Positions 37,717 through 46,194 of a DNA stretch of 64,000 nucleotides are shown here, piece by piece. The translations under genes and the position numbers were made by a program. Every line of letters begins with the position of its first letter. Within the stretch, counting starts at the first letter, position 1. The stretch lies in assembly GCF_902702775.1 (NCBI RefSeq), contig NZ_LR738724.1, positions 620,001-684,000 of the forward strand, given 5' to 3'. The notes under the pieces are model-generated. The model ran no database searches, was not told the DNA's origin, and saw only the letters and a list, made by a program, of their open reading frames with translations. This DNA is from Streptococcus suis. Lineage in GTDB: Bacteria > Bacillota > Bacilli > Lactobacillales > Streptococcaceae.

Positions 37717-38433
37717 ATGAGATTGGACAAATGTTTAGAGAAAGCCAAAGTTGGCTCGCGCAAGCAAGTTAAAAAACTTTTTAAAGCCCAGCAAATCAAG
37801 ATTAACGGACAAGCAGCTCAAAGTCTCAGTCAAATCGTCGATCCTGAACTCCAAGAGATTCAGGTGGCAGGGCGAAAAATCGAGCTAAAAGGCTCGGTCT
37901 ACTATTTACTCAACAAACCAGCAGGAGTCGTTTCTGCTGTGACAGACCAGGAGCATCAGACAGTCATCGACTTGATTTCTTCGCGAGACAGTAGGGAAGG
38001 TCTCTACCCCGTCGGTCGCCTGGACAGGGATACCGAGGGCCTAGTCCTCATTACCAACAATGGTCCGCTCGGTTATCGTATGCTCCATCCCAGCCACCAT
38101 GTGGACAAGGTTTACTATGTGGAGGTTAACGGCCCCTTGGGTCCGGATGCCCCGACTTTCTTTGCATCAGGCGTTACCTTTTTGGACGGCACCCGTTGCC
38201 AGCCCGCAGATTTGACTGTTTTGGAGGCTTCTTTGGACCATAGCAGAGCGACCATCAAGCTGGCAGAAGGTAAGTTTCATCAGGTCAAAAAGATGTTTTT
38301 AGCCTATGGTGTCAAGGTCACTTATCTCAAGCGGATTTCTTTTGGAGGTTTTGAGCTGGGGGATTTGGAACGAGGGGCATACAGACAACTCACTCCAAAT
38401 GAAATGGAACATTTATTTACTTATTTTGACTAG
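37717..38433 (+). CDS. rsuA: 16S rRNA pseudouridine synthase (RsuA/RluE family)
   Basis: A 238-residue enzyme isomerising a uridine in rRNA, probably U516 of 16S rRNA. The N-terminal S4 RNA-binding domain (about residues 1-60, RLDKCLEKAKVGSRKQVKKL) is followed by the synthase domain. The catalytic Asp is in GRLDRDTEGLVLITN (about residues 106-120) and the conserved KVYYVEVNG and EGKFHQVKKM motifs follow. A TAGAAT lies 12 bp upstream of the start (37699-37704). The gene ends 13 bp before the glutathione peroxidase gene. Confidence 0.92.
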   Translation: MRLDKCLEKAKVGSRKQVKKLFKAQQIKINGQAAQSLSQIVDPELQEIQVAGRKIELKGSVYYLLNKPAGVVSAVTDQEHQTVIDLISSRDSREGLYPVGRLDRDTEGLVLITNNGPLGYRMLHPSHHVDKVYYVEVNGPLGPDAPTFFASGVTFLDGTRCQPADLTVLEASLDHSRATIKLAEGKFHQVKKMFLAYGVKVTYLKRISFGGFELGDLERGAYRQLTPNEMEHLFTYFD

Positions 38434-38446
38434 AGGAGGATATATA

Positions 38447-38926
38447 ATGAGCATTTATGATTTTACAGTACAAAAACAAGATGGAACAGATCAGTCCATG
38501 GCTGATTATCAAGGACAGGTGCTTTTGATTGTCAATACGGCGCCAGGTTGTGGGTTGGCACCTCAATACAAGGAATTGCAAGAACTTTATGATATTTATA
38601 AAGACAAAGGTTTTGTTGTGCTCGATTTTCCTTGCAATCAATTTTTAAATCAGGCTCCTGGTTCTGATGAAGAAATCAATCAGACATGTAGTTTAACTTA
38701 TGGAACAAGTTTCCCACGATTTGCTAAAATTGCTGTGAATGGATCTGAAGCTAGTCCGCTATATCGCTATCTTAAGAAAGAAAAATCGACCTTATTAGGA
38801 GGTCGAATCGAGTGGAATTTTACCAAGTTTTTGGTGGATAGACAAGGGCGTGTGGTCAAACGCTATTTACCAACGACTAGTCCATTAAAACTTAAAGAGG
38901 ATATTGGACTTTACCTAGAAAAATAA
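38447..38926 (+). CDS. Glutathione peroxidase family protein
   Basis: A 159-residue thioredoxin-fold peroxidase that reduces hydroperoxides using glutathione or thioredoxin. The peroxidatic cysteine is in NTAPGCGLAPQY (about residues 34-45; relatives have a similar KCGLT motif). It is followed by LDFPCNQFLNQAPGSDEE (about 64-81) and WNFTKFLVD (about 124-132) with the conserved Trp and Asn. The start at 38447 follows AGAGGAGG; the in-frame start at 38306 is within rsuA and rejected. It is likely co-transcribed with rsuA. Confidence 0.93.
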   Translation: MSIYDFTVQKQDGTDQSMADYQGQVLLIVNTAPGCGLAPQYKELQELYDIYKDKGFVVLDFPCNQFLNQAPGSDEEINQTCSLTYGTSFPRFAKIAVNGSEASPLYRYLKKEKSTLLGGRIEWNFTKFLVDRQGRVVKRYLPTTSPLKLKEDIGLYLEK

Positions 38927-38927
38927 T

Positions 38928-38955
38928 AAGAAGGCTGGAGTCATCTAGCCTTCTT
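38928..38955. terminator. Bidirectional terminator between the peroxidase gene and fhuG
   Basis: AAGAAGGCT pairs perfectly with AGCCTTCTT; the right arm covers the last codons of the convergent fhuG. Confidence 0.75.
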
Positions 38956-39946
38956 GTTTTAGTAACCACAGAAAATAGGGAGCGCCGATAAGGGAGACGA
39001 TGATGCCGGTTGGGATGCCTGTTCCGACAAGTAGTACTCGTCCTATGGTATCCGCTAGAAGTAGAATGAAGCTTCCTATTATCATAGTAGCTGGAATGAT
39101 GACACGATGGTCATTTCCTAACCATTTGCGCACAATGTGACCAGCAATGAGACCAACGAAGGTGGTATTACCAACTAAAATGACACTAAGAGAGGCTAGG
39201 GCGGTAGCCAATACCAAGGTAATCCGTCTTTCACGCTGTAAGTGGAGTCCCAAAGCCATGGCTGTCTGGTCGTTTAGATTCATAATATTGAGTGAGCGAC
39301 TTCGACTAAATGTTGCCAGCCATACCAAGAGAAGAAGAGGAGTATAGATTGCGATAGTTTTCCAATCTCCACCATTTACTCGACCACTGAGCCACTGGAC
39401 AATGTATTCCATCTTAAAGTCATCTAATTGGCTGATGATGCTAACCATGATACCAGATAACATGCTCGAAATTCCAACTCCCGTGATAATTAAGCGTGCA
39501 GGATGGATGCCGTACAGCTTCTTGCGTGCAATCCAGTAAACTAGAAAAATGGTTAATCCACCGCCCATCATAGCAAATAGAGGCATGAGACTCAATAAGA
39601 CAGGGCTGATTTTTGAAGAGAGACCGACAAATAGTGCCACAACAAGACCAGCTCCTGCGTTGATTCCTAATATTCCAGAATCTGCCAGAGGATTGCGGGT
39701 CAAAGTTTGTAGCAACAAACCCGCTAAAGCCAGAGAAGCCCCTCCGATAATGGAGGCGATTATTCTAGGTAAGCGAATTCTCCCAATGATAAGTAGAGTC
39801 GATGAACTGGCACGACCACTCATGATGTCAATGAGATCCGAAAAGGATGAATTGCTATAGCCGATAGATAAGGAAAGTAGGAAAATGACAAATAAAAGGA
39901 TTAGTAGGAATGTGAATATTTTTAGAGAGTTGTGATGTCTTATCAA
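38945..39946 (-). CDS. fhuG: Ferric-siderophore ABC transporter permease (FecCD family)
   Basis: A 333-residue permease with about nine to ten membrane segments. FecCD family sequence: IGRIRLPRIIASIIGGASLALAG (about 47-69, quoted in part: RIRLPRIIASIIGGAS), LLQTLTRNPLADSGILGINA, and the C-terminal GHIVRKWLGNDHRVIIPA and GIPTGIIVSLIGAPYFLWLL. It forms a heterodimer with FhuB. It overlaps fhuB by 4 nt and is the last gene of the fhuCDBG operon. Confidence 0.92.
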   Translation of the reverse strand: MIRHHNSLKIFTFLLILLFVIFLLSLSIGYSNSSFSDLIDIMSGRASSSTLLIIGRIRLPRIIASIIGGASLALAGLLLQTLTRNPLADSGILGINAGAGLVVALFVGLSSKISPVLLSLMPLFAMMGGGLTIFLVYWIARKKLYGIHPARLIITGVGISSMLSGIMVSIISQLDDFKMEYIVQWLSGRVNGGDWKTIAIYTPLLLLVWLATFSRSRSLNIMNLNDQTAMALGLHLQRERRITLVLATALASLSVILVGNTTFVGLIAGHIVRKWLGNDHRVIIPATMIIGSFILLLADTIGRVLLVGTGIPTGIIVSLIGAPYFLWLLKQEG

Positions 39947-40968
39947 AAGTGTTTCTCCTTTCTAATCAACCATAGGAAGCAAGGGAGACCAATGATACTG
40001 ATGACTGCGCTAATGGGAGTTTCAACAGGTGGATTGATAGAACGGCAAACCAAATCTACCCAGATGAGGAAACTAGCCCCTGCAAAGGCAGTTAATGGCA
40101 AGAGTAGCTTGTAATTTTTCCCTGTAAACATGCGGATAAAGTGAGGAATAATGAGCCCGACAAAAGAAAGTGAGCCCACAAGAGCTACCGCAGAAGCTGA
40201 GAGTAGAAGGACAATTCCCAACAAAACCAAAGTCATCAGTAAGGTTCGTTGCCCTAGATTTTTAGCAACAGTTTCGTTGAGACTCAGGATGGTCAGCTGA
40301 TGCGAAAAGAGTTGAGCAAGGATGAGGCCAATGATGATAAGAGGAGCGATGATGGCCAGCATCTTCCAGTTTACCTGTACCAATCCCCCTGCTTGCCAGC
40401 CAATCACTGCAGTTGATAAATCAAAGTAGATAGTAATAGCCTGACCAATAGCAGAAAATAGACTTGCTACCATGGCACCAGATAAAATTAAACGTAGTTG
40501 ATTGTAGCCTTTTTGTACCTGATAAGCTAGACCAAAGACTAGACCGGCTGCCAGATAGGAGCCCAGTAAACATATTAATAAAATTTGACTGTAGTGCAAA
40601 CCACCGAATAGAGCATAGGCAACAATGAGAGCAAGTCCTGCGCCAGCATTGATTCCTAATAAGCCAGGATCGGCAATCGGATTGCGTGTAATTCCTTGCA
40701 TCATTGCCCCAGCTTGAGCCATGGCAGCTCCCACCAAGATGGCGGCTACCATTCTAGGCAAACGCAAATCGATGATAACATCCTGAGCGGAAGAATCTGT
40801 CAGTGGATGCTTTAGGGTTTCTATCAGTTGTTGGTGGCTATAAGAAATAGCTCCAAAGCGTAAACTAAGATAGCCTCCAGCTATGAAAGAAAGACAGATG
40901 ATGAAAAAAACAAGCCAAATATTCTTTGGCTTTGTTTTGGGATAATGAGAACTCACTAGTTTGTTCAT
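39943..40968 (-). CDS. fhuB: Ferric-siderophore ABC transporter permease (FecCD family)
   Basis: A 341-residue permease, paralogous to the following gene. Key family sequence: LRLPRMVAAILVGAAMAQAG (about residues 63-82), QGITRNPIADPGLLGINAGA (about 85-104), and VGLIIPHFIRMFTGKNY with PVETPISAVISIIGLPCFLW at the C-terminal end. It has about ten hydrophobic segments. The start at 40968 follows AAAAGGA; an in-frame start at 41019 overlaps fhuD and is rejected. Confidence 0.92.
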   Translation of the reverse strand: MNKLVSSHYPKTKPKNIWLVFFIICLSFIAGGYLSLRFGAISYSHQQLIETLKHPLTDSSAQDVIIDLRLPRMVAAILVGAAMAQAGAMMQGITRNPIADPGLLGINAGAGLALIVAYALFGGLHYSQILLICLLGSYLAAGLVFGLAYQVQKGYNQLRLILSGAMVASLFSAIGQAITIYFDLSTAVIGWQAGGLVQVNWKMLAIIAPLIIIGLILAQLFSHQLTILSLNETVAKNLGQRTLLMTLVLLGIVLLLSASAVALVGSLSFVGLIIPHFIRMFTGKNYKLLLPLTAFAGASFLIWVDLVCRSINPPVETPISAVISIIGLPCFLWLIRKEKHF

Positions 40969-40981
40969 ATATCCAGTCCTT

Positions 40982-41911
40982 TTACTGAAGTTTTTGAATT
41001 GCTGAGACAAAGGCGTCAATTTGTAAATCTAAAGACATCGGGTCGGAGAAGTAGAAGAGGTTGTAGTCTACCTCGATGACGTGACCATTCTTTACAGCAG
41101 GTAGATTTTTCCAAATATCACTTTCTTTGAGAGATGCAGCTGCTTCTTTTGTTTTATCATTGACGTTAACAAGCACATAGTCGCCAACGTATTCTGGAAG
41201 AGCTTCCTGAGATACCCCAAACCAGCCTTCTTTACTGATAATGTCTTCTTGAACCTTTGCAGGAGCAGCAAAACCGAGAGCGCGATAGACTAATTCTCCA
41301 CCACGACCAAAGTTGTTACCGTAAAGGAAGATGTTTTTATCGAAGAAGTCCATGACAGTAAATGTTGAACTTGTATCAATCAATCCTTTCAATTCCTCTT
41401 TCGCAGTAGCAACTTTCTTATCCCATTGATCTAACCAGGCTTGTGCTTCCTTTTCTTTTCCAAAAATCTGACCAACATCTGTCAGCATTTTCAGGTAGTC
41501 ACTCTTTCCATAAGTGATTTCAATAACTGGAGCAATTTCTTTCAGTGTTTCTAAGTTATCATCACCAGCAAATACTAGAATGACATCTGGTTTTTGTGCG
41601 GCAATTGCTTCTGTATCTGCCGTTGTCAATTGTGGAACATCCTTTAGTTTGTCTCCAAATGCCGGACTATTTTTTTCTAAATCTAGACTATAGCTAGATA
41701 CATCAATTCCTAATTGTAAGAGATAGCCTGTGTAAGAGTAAGCAAAGTTGACAACTTTTTTAGGATTTTTTGGAATGTCACCGTGGTAAGTAATTCCTTC
41801 AATCTTTGGCATGCTAGACAATTCTACGTCTGTTGAAGAGGAAGAGGTAGAACAAGCTGTTAAGAAAACCAGCCCAACAAATAAACTAAAAATAGCTAAA
41901 AACTTTTTCAT
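40982..41911 (-). CDS. fhuD: Siderophore-binding lipoprotein of the Fhu ABC transporter
   Basis: A 309-residue substrate-binding lipoprotein. The signal peptide ends in the lipobox VFLTAC with Cys20, followed by a Ser-rich linker. The two-lobed iron-siderophore-binding domain is of the PeriplaBP2 type (VVNFAYSYTGYLLQLGIDVSSYS, then TEAIAAQKPDVILVFAGDD, both here only in part relevant). The protein is membrane-anchored outside the cell and delivers ferric hydroxamate-type siderophores to FhuBG. It starts 12 bp after fhuC. Confidence 0.92.
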   Translation of the reverse strand: MKKFLAIFSLFVGLVFLTACSTSSSSTDVELSSMPKIEGITYHGDIPKNPKKVVNFAYSYTGYLLQLGIDVSSYSLDLEKNSPAFGDKLKDVPQLTTADTEAIAAQKPDVILVFAGDDNLETLKEIAPVIEITYGKSDYLKMLTDVGQIFGKEKEAQAWLDQWDKKVATAKEELKGLIDTSSTFTVMDFFDKNIFLYGNNFGRGGELVYRALGFAAPAKVQEDIISKEGWFGVSQEALPEYVGDYVLVNVNDKTKEAAASLKESDIWKNLPAVKNGHVIEVDYNLFYFSDPMSLDLQIDAFVSAIQKLQ

Positions 41912-41923
41912 TTTTTCTCCTTA

Positions 41924-42709
41924 TTATTTTTTTAAATCGTAAGTTAGCAAAATAGGGTAATCTTGACCAGCAACCTGCATCAATTGAGGTTCAATGCTAA
42001 AAATGTCCCTCAGTATCTCAGTTGTCATAATATTGGACACAGACCCATGGTAGCGAATATCTCCCTCTTTCATGGCAATCATATAATCTGAAAATCGAGC
42101 TGATAAATTGACATCGTGAAGGACCATCACAATAGTTTTCTGTCGGCTTTGATTCAGTTCTTTTAAAAGTTCTAAGACTTCCAATTGATGATTGAGATCA
42201 AGATAGGTTGTTGGTTCATCTAAGAAAATGGTATCCGTATCTTGGGCAAGTGCCATCGCAATCCAAACACGTTGCCTCTGACCACCTGATAAATCATCAA
42301 CTGGGAACCTAGCGTAGGGAGCGGTCTGAGTAACCTCCAAGGCCCAGTTGATTTTCTCTCTATCCTGATCTGTGAGATGCCCCAGCCCATTTTGATGCGG
42401 AAAGCGACCATAGGAGACTAGTTCATAGACGGAAATCCCTTCAGTCGCTTCTAAGACCTGAGGGAGCAGGGCCAATTTTTTTGCGACTTCTTTGGTTGGC
42501 AGTTGTGAAATGGCTTGTCCATCTAAATAGATAGTCCCTTTTTGGACAGGGATAATCCTTGTCAACGCCTTAAGCAAGGTCGATTTTCCACAGCCATTGG
42601 CACCAATGATCGTCGTTATATTTCCTTTTGGAATACTTGTTGATAATTCATCAATAATAATCCGATTGTCGTAAGAGACTTGGATATTTTCCGCTTGAAT
42701 AGAAGACAC
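41924..42709 (-). CDS. fhuC: Ferric-siderophore ABC transporter ATP-binding protein
   Basis: A 261-residue ATPase. Walker A is GANGCGKST (residues 36-44). The signature is DLSGGQRQRVWIAMAL and Walker B is DTIFLDEPTTYLDL. It powers FhuBG. It uses a GTG start (42709) with an ideal AGGAGG eight bases upstream; no ATG in frame is better placed. It is the first gene of the operon. An extended -10 (TGATATAAT, about 42760-42768) and Fur/PerR-like sites precede it. Confidence 0.92.
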   Translation of the reverse strand: MSSIQAENIQVSYDNRIIIDELSTSIPKGNITTIIGANGCGKSTLLKALTRIIPVQKGTIYLDGQAISQLPTKEVAKKLALLPQVLEATEGISVYELVSYGRFPHQNGLGHLTDQDREKINWALEVTQTAPYARFPVDDLSGGQRQRVWIAMALAQDTDTIFLDEPTTYLDLNHQLEVLELLKELNQSRQKTIVMVLHDVNLSARFSDYMIAMKEGDIRYHGSVSNIMTTEILRDIFSIEPQLMQVAGQDYPILLTYDLKK

Positions 42710-42726
42710 AAACTCCTCCTTTCCAG

Positions 42727-42828
42727 AATATGATTCATTAATAATTTGTTCCGACCAGTATTATATCAAAAAAATTTACCAAAACAAAGAGTTTTCTGAA
42801 AATTTTAATTTAATGAGAATCGTTATAA
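42727..42828 (-). promoter_or_regulatory. fhuC promoter region with candidate Fur/PerR-type boxes
   Basis: Minus strand: TTTGTT, 17 bp, TATAAT (as TGATATAAT). Two palindrome-like AT-rich sites flank it: ATTATTAATGAATCATAT (42727-42744, between promoter and gene) and TTATAACGATTCTCATTAA (42810-42828, upstream). Both resemble Fur-family boxes (GATAATGATAATCATTATC-like), expected for an iron uptake operon. Neither is a full match. Confidence 0.4.
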
Positions 42829-42860
42829 AAAAGTCCTTGTCTGTGAACAAGGACCCTATG

Positions 42861-44306
42861 TTACAAATATTGTTTTGCTACTTCCAAATCACCGTCATAG
42901 GCGGCCTTTTCGCCATTGACAATCTGGTAGGCGTCAGCCCCCTTTCCTGCGATGATGACCGCATCTTTTGGAGAGTTTGTTTGGTTCATTGCTGTTTGGA
43001 TAGCTTCTTCCCGGTCCAAGATAAAGTCGCTTGGACGGGTCATGTGGGCACGGATTTGTTCTGCAATAGCAGCTGGATCTTCACGGTTGGGGTCATCAGC
43101 TGTCAGGATAACATCAATCTGCGGATAGTCATTGAGCAGAAGACCGAAGTCTTTGCGGCGACTTTCTCCCTTGTTGCCAGGAGCCCCAAGGATTAGGATG
43201 ACCTTGCCTGTCTGGTGCTCTAAGACGACATCAATCAGCTTCTTGACACTATCGCCGTTATGGGCGTAGTCCACGAATACCTTGGCACCGTTTTGCTGGG
43301 TCAGGACTTCCATGCGACCAGGGACATTGGTTTGGGCGATTCCTGTGTGAATATCTTCCAGACTTGCTCCCAAACGGAGACAGGCCAGTCCTGCTGCGAT
43401 GGCATTTTCCTGGTTGAAGCCTCCGATCAGCTGGATGTCGTAATGGCCAGCCAATTTGCCAGTCGCTGTGAAGTCAAAACCTGCTGACTGACTAATCTGG
43501 TTTTCAGAAGTCGGCCCATAAAAGTCATGGTCTTTGGAGCTGACTTGGTCTTTCACCACCTCAAAATGGTCCATTCCAGCATTGACAATAACTGCTCTGC
43601 TATTGTCCATCAAAAGCCGCTTGTGGTAGAAATAGTCCTCAAAGGTCGGGTGCTCAATGGGGCCGATATGGTCGGGGCTGATGTTGAGGAAGACGCCGAC
43701 ATCAAAGGTCAGCCCGTAAACCCGCTTGACCAAATAGGCCTGGCTAGACACCTCCATAATCAAGTGAGTCATGCCGTTCTTGACCGCCTCCGCCATCATG
43801 GCAAAGAGGTCCAGGCTCTCAGGCGTGGTCAAGGTGGACTTGAAGAAGGTTTTGCCGTCCAGCGTGGTGTTCATGGTCGAAAGCATGGCAGGTTTCTTGC
43901 TCTGTTTAAGGATGTTAAAAGCAAAATAAGCCGCCGTTGTCTTACCTTTGGTACCGGTGAAGGCCAGGAGTTTGAGCTGTTTCTGGGGATGACCATGAAA
44001 ATCCATGGCAATCAGGCTCATAGCCTGCTTGATGTCGTGGACGATGATAGCAGGAATGCTGACCTCATAGTCGATTTCAGACACGTAAAAAGCCAGCCCA
44101 GCCTCGATAGCCTTTTCCAGAAATTCCTTCTTAAAGGCCAAACCCTTGGCAAAAAAGAGAGTCGTTGGGCTAACAGTCCGGCTGTCATAGCTGAGGGCAT
44201 CAAACTGGACATCCGTCCACGTGCTGTCAGTCTGGTTATTCTGTTTGATATGGCGGAAGTTGTCATCCGCTTTTAAGATGTCTACTACACGTTCAATTTT
44301 AATCAT
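42861..44306 (-). CDS. murE: UDP-N-acetylmuramoyl-L-alanyl-D-glutamate--L-lysine ligase
   Basis: A 481-residue Mur ligase that adds the third amino acid of the peptidoglycan stem peptide. The ATP loop is [15 protein letters not shown] (about residues 117-131). The C-terminal specificity motif DDPNREDP (about residues 405-412) is of the L-lysine type; diaminopimelate enzymes have DNPR. The length is normal. It stands alone on the minus strand, convergent with nothing; fhuC lies 152 bp downstream in the same direction. A complex repeat lies upstream. Confidence 0.94.
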   Translation of the reverse strand: MIKIERVVDILKADDNFRHIKQNNQTDSTWTDVQFDALSYDSRTVSPTTLFFAKGLAFKKEFLEKAIEAGLAFYVSEIDYEVSIPAIIVHDIKQAMSLIAMDFHGHPQKQLKLLAFTGTKGKTTAAYFAFNILKQSKKPAMLSTMNTTLDGKTFFKSTLTTPESLDLFAMMAEAVKNGMTHLIMEVSSQAYLVKRVYGLTFDVGVFLNISPDHIGPIEHPTFEDYFYHKRLLMDNSRAVIVNAGMDHFEVVKDQVSSKDHDFYGPTSENQISQSAGFDFTATGKLAGHYDIQLIGGFNQENAIAAGLACLRLGASLEDIHTGIAQTNVPGRMEVLTQQNGAKVFVDYAHNGDSVKKLIDVVLEHQTGKVILILGAPGNKGESRRKDFGLLLNDYPQIDVILTADDPNREDPAAIAEQIRAHMTRPSDFILDREEAIQTAMNQTNSPKDAVIIAGKGADAYQIVNGEKAAYDGDLEVAKQYL

Positions 44307-44355
44307 GCTTCTATTGTAAACCTATCTAGTGGTTTTTACAAGTCGGGACTTTGTA

Positions 44356-44620
44356 TCGTCATTTAGTTTTTCTTTTATTACTTCGACGAATGAAGAAACT
44401 TTGTTTCCTTATTTCCAACTTCAAACACTCCATTGGAGTGTTTGAACTCGCCTTGCCTGATTGAAACAGTCTGGGGGACTGTTTCAAGTCAATGCCTAGA
44501 AACAAGAAAGCATTGAGTTATGCCTGCGGCTTCTGACGCGAACTTTGTTCGCTTTATTTCCAACCTCCAACTTTCTCCCAGATAGTTGGAGCGAGTACTA
44601 AAAGTAAACTAAAAGACTAT
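44356..44620 (+). repeat. Type B repeat, copy 3, enclosing a hairpin cluster
   Basis: Both ends match type B arms (TTTAGTTTTTCTTTTATTAC at the left, TACTAAAAGTAAACT at the right), but the usual 55-bp core is replaced by about 200 bp of perfect short hairpins: TTCAAACACTCC ATT GGAGTGTTTGAA, an 11-bp stem TTGAAACAGTC with GACTGTTTCAA, GCGAAC TTT GTTCGC, and CTCCAACT with AGTTGGAG. It fills most of the 411-bp gap between murE and plsC; no gene is seen. Confidence 0.75.
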
Positions 44621-44685
44621 AAATACAGGCTTTTTGATTGTAAATTTGAATGTATATGACATTTCGTTCTGACGCAAATTTGTGC

Positions 44686-44691
44686 TATAAT
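44686..44691 (+). promoter_or_regulatory. Extended -10 of plsC
   Basis: TGCTATAAT ends 26 bp before the ATG at 44718; the -35 is weak, consistent with an extended -10. Confidence 0.55.
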
Positions 44692-44717
44692 AGGAGGGAT
44701 TGAAAAAGGAGAAGTTT

Positions 44718-45464
44718 ATGTTTTATTCTTATCTACGAACACTATTAACATTCTTGTTGTGGGCCATCAATGGCAATATTCACTATCATGATAGGGAGAA
44801 GATTTTGCCACAGGAGGAAAATTATATTCTTATCGCTCCGCACAAAACCTTCTGGGATCCAGTCTTTCTTGGCTACGCAGCTGCTCCTAAGCAGTTCATC
44901 TTTATGGCTAAAAAAGAACTTTTCAAGGACCGCGGTTTTGGCTGGTGGATTTCAAAATGTGGAGCCTTTCCGATTGACCGTGAAAATCCTGGTATGGCAG
45001 CCATCAAGTATCCAGTTAACATGTTGAAAAAAAGTGACCGTTCGCTGGTCATGTTTCCTTCAGGAAGTCGTCATTCATCTGAGCTCAAAGGTGGTGTGGC
45101 GGTCATTGCCAAGTCTGCCAAGGTCAAACTCATGCCAGCAACCTATGTGGGTCCAATGACTATCAAGGGGCTCTTAGCTGGTGAGCGAATTGATGTGGCT
45201 TTTGGCAATCCTATCGATGTTTCGGATATCAAGCGCATGGATGATGCAGGTACGGCAGAAGTGACTAGTCGTATCGAAGCAGAGTTCAAGCGATTAGATG
45301 ACCATGCGGCATCCTTCCAAACCAAGAAGAAACCAAATATCTTGACCTATATCTATCGTATCCCAGTTCTTTTGCTGGTTGCTCTTATCTTAGGTCTGAC
45401 CTATGTTTTTAGCTATATTGCCAGCTTCTTCTGGCAACCAAGTACTCAGTTGGATAAAAAATAA
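44718..45464 (+). CDS. plsC: 1-acyl-sn-glycerol-3-phosphate acyltransferase
   Basis: A 248-residue membrane-associated enzyme that acylates lysophosphatidate to phosphatidate in phospholipid synthesis. The catalytic HX4D motif is HKTFWD (about residues 43-48). The second motif is FPSGSRH (about 113-119), and the PATYVGP motif lies near 143. One hydrophobic segment at the N terminus and one at the C terminus anchor it. The start at 44718 follows AAGGAG; a TTG at 44700 overlaps the ribosome site and is rejected. A terminator follows. Confidence 0.92.
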   Translation: MFYSYLRTLLTFLLWAINGNIHYHDREKILPQEENYILIAPHKTFWDPVFLGYAAAPKQFIFMAKKELFKDRGFGWWISKCGAFPIDRENPGMAAIKYPVNMLKKSDRSLVMFPSGSRHSSELKGGVAVIAKSAKVKLMPATYVGPMTIKGLLAGERIDVAFGNPIDVSDIKRMDDAGTAEVTSRIEAEFKRLDDHAASFQTKKKPNILTYIYRIPVLLLVALILGLTYVFSYIASFFWQPSTQLDKK

Positions 45465-45471
45465 GTAAATG

Positions 45472-45497
45472 AAACTCGCAACTTGCGGGTTTTTTTC
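45472..45497 (+). terminator. Terminator of plsC
   Basis: AAACTCGCAA and TTGCGGGTTT stem with a minimal loop, followed by a T-run. Confidence 0.75.
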
Positions 45498-45531
45498 TAT
45501 CTTTTGCGAACTATATAGGTGGAGGTAATTT

Positions 45532-46194
45532 ATGGATACAATCAAAACTTATATAGAAATGTTTAAAGAATACAAGTGGCAGATTGCTCTACCAGCAGCT
45601 GCAGGTTTGCTTCTGACAACATTCTTAATTTTCAGCCAACCTGCCAAGTCTGATCAGACAGGACTGACAGACTTTCCACAGACCGAGCAAACTTCTAATA
45701 GCTCTGAGTTGGTCGAGGAAACCAGTACAGAAGTAAGTGAGGAGCCCAGCCAGCTGGTCGTTGATGTCAAAGGAGCGGTGACAGAGCCAGGGCTCTACAC
45801 TTTAGAAGCTGATGCGCGTGTTAATGATGCAGTTGATGCAGCTGGCGGCTTGACCAGTCAGGCAGACCCTAAGTCTATCAATCTGGCTCAGAAGCTCAGC
45901 GACGAAGCGGTGGTCTACGTGGCTAGTAAGGACGAAAATATCTCGGTGGTTGCCAGCACGACTGCCAGCTCTGCCATGTCCCAAGAAGAAAAAAACACTG
46001 ATCTAGTCAATCTCAACACGGCGACCGAGGCTGACCTGCAGACCATTTCGGGTATCGGTGCCAAGCGGGCGGCGGACATTATCGCCTATCGTGAGACAAA
46101 CGGTGGCTTCAAGTCGGTGGACGACCTCAACAATGTATCGGGTATCGGCGACAAGACCATGGAAAGCATCCGACCTTATGTCACGGTCGATTAA
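45532..46194 (+). CDS. comEA: ComEA competence DNA receptor
   Basis: A 220-residue membrane-anchored DNA-binding protein. An N-terminal membrane helix (about residues 17-36) and a Ser/Glu-rich linker are followed by an SLBB domain (VVDVKGAVTEPGLYTL, about 82-97) and a C-terminal double helix-hairpin-helix (VNLNTATEADLQTISGIGAKRA onward, about 162-218; quoted in part: ATEADLQTISGIGAKRA). It binds incoming double-stranded DNA during natural transformation. It overlaps comEC by 17 nt. GGAGG precedes the start. Confidence 0.95.
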   Translation: MDTIKTYIEMFKEYKWQIALPAAAGLLLTTFLIFSQPAKSDQTGLTDFPQTEQTSNSSELVEETSTEVSEEPSQLVVDVKGAVTEPGLYTLEADARVNDAVDAAGGLTSQADPKSINLAQKLSDEAVVYVASKDENISVVASTTASSAMSQEEKNTDLVNLNTATEADLQTISGIGAKRAADIIAYRETNGGFKSVDDLNNVSGIGDKTMESIRPYVTVD

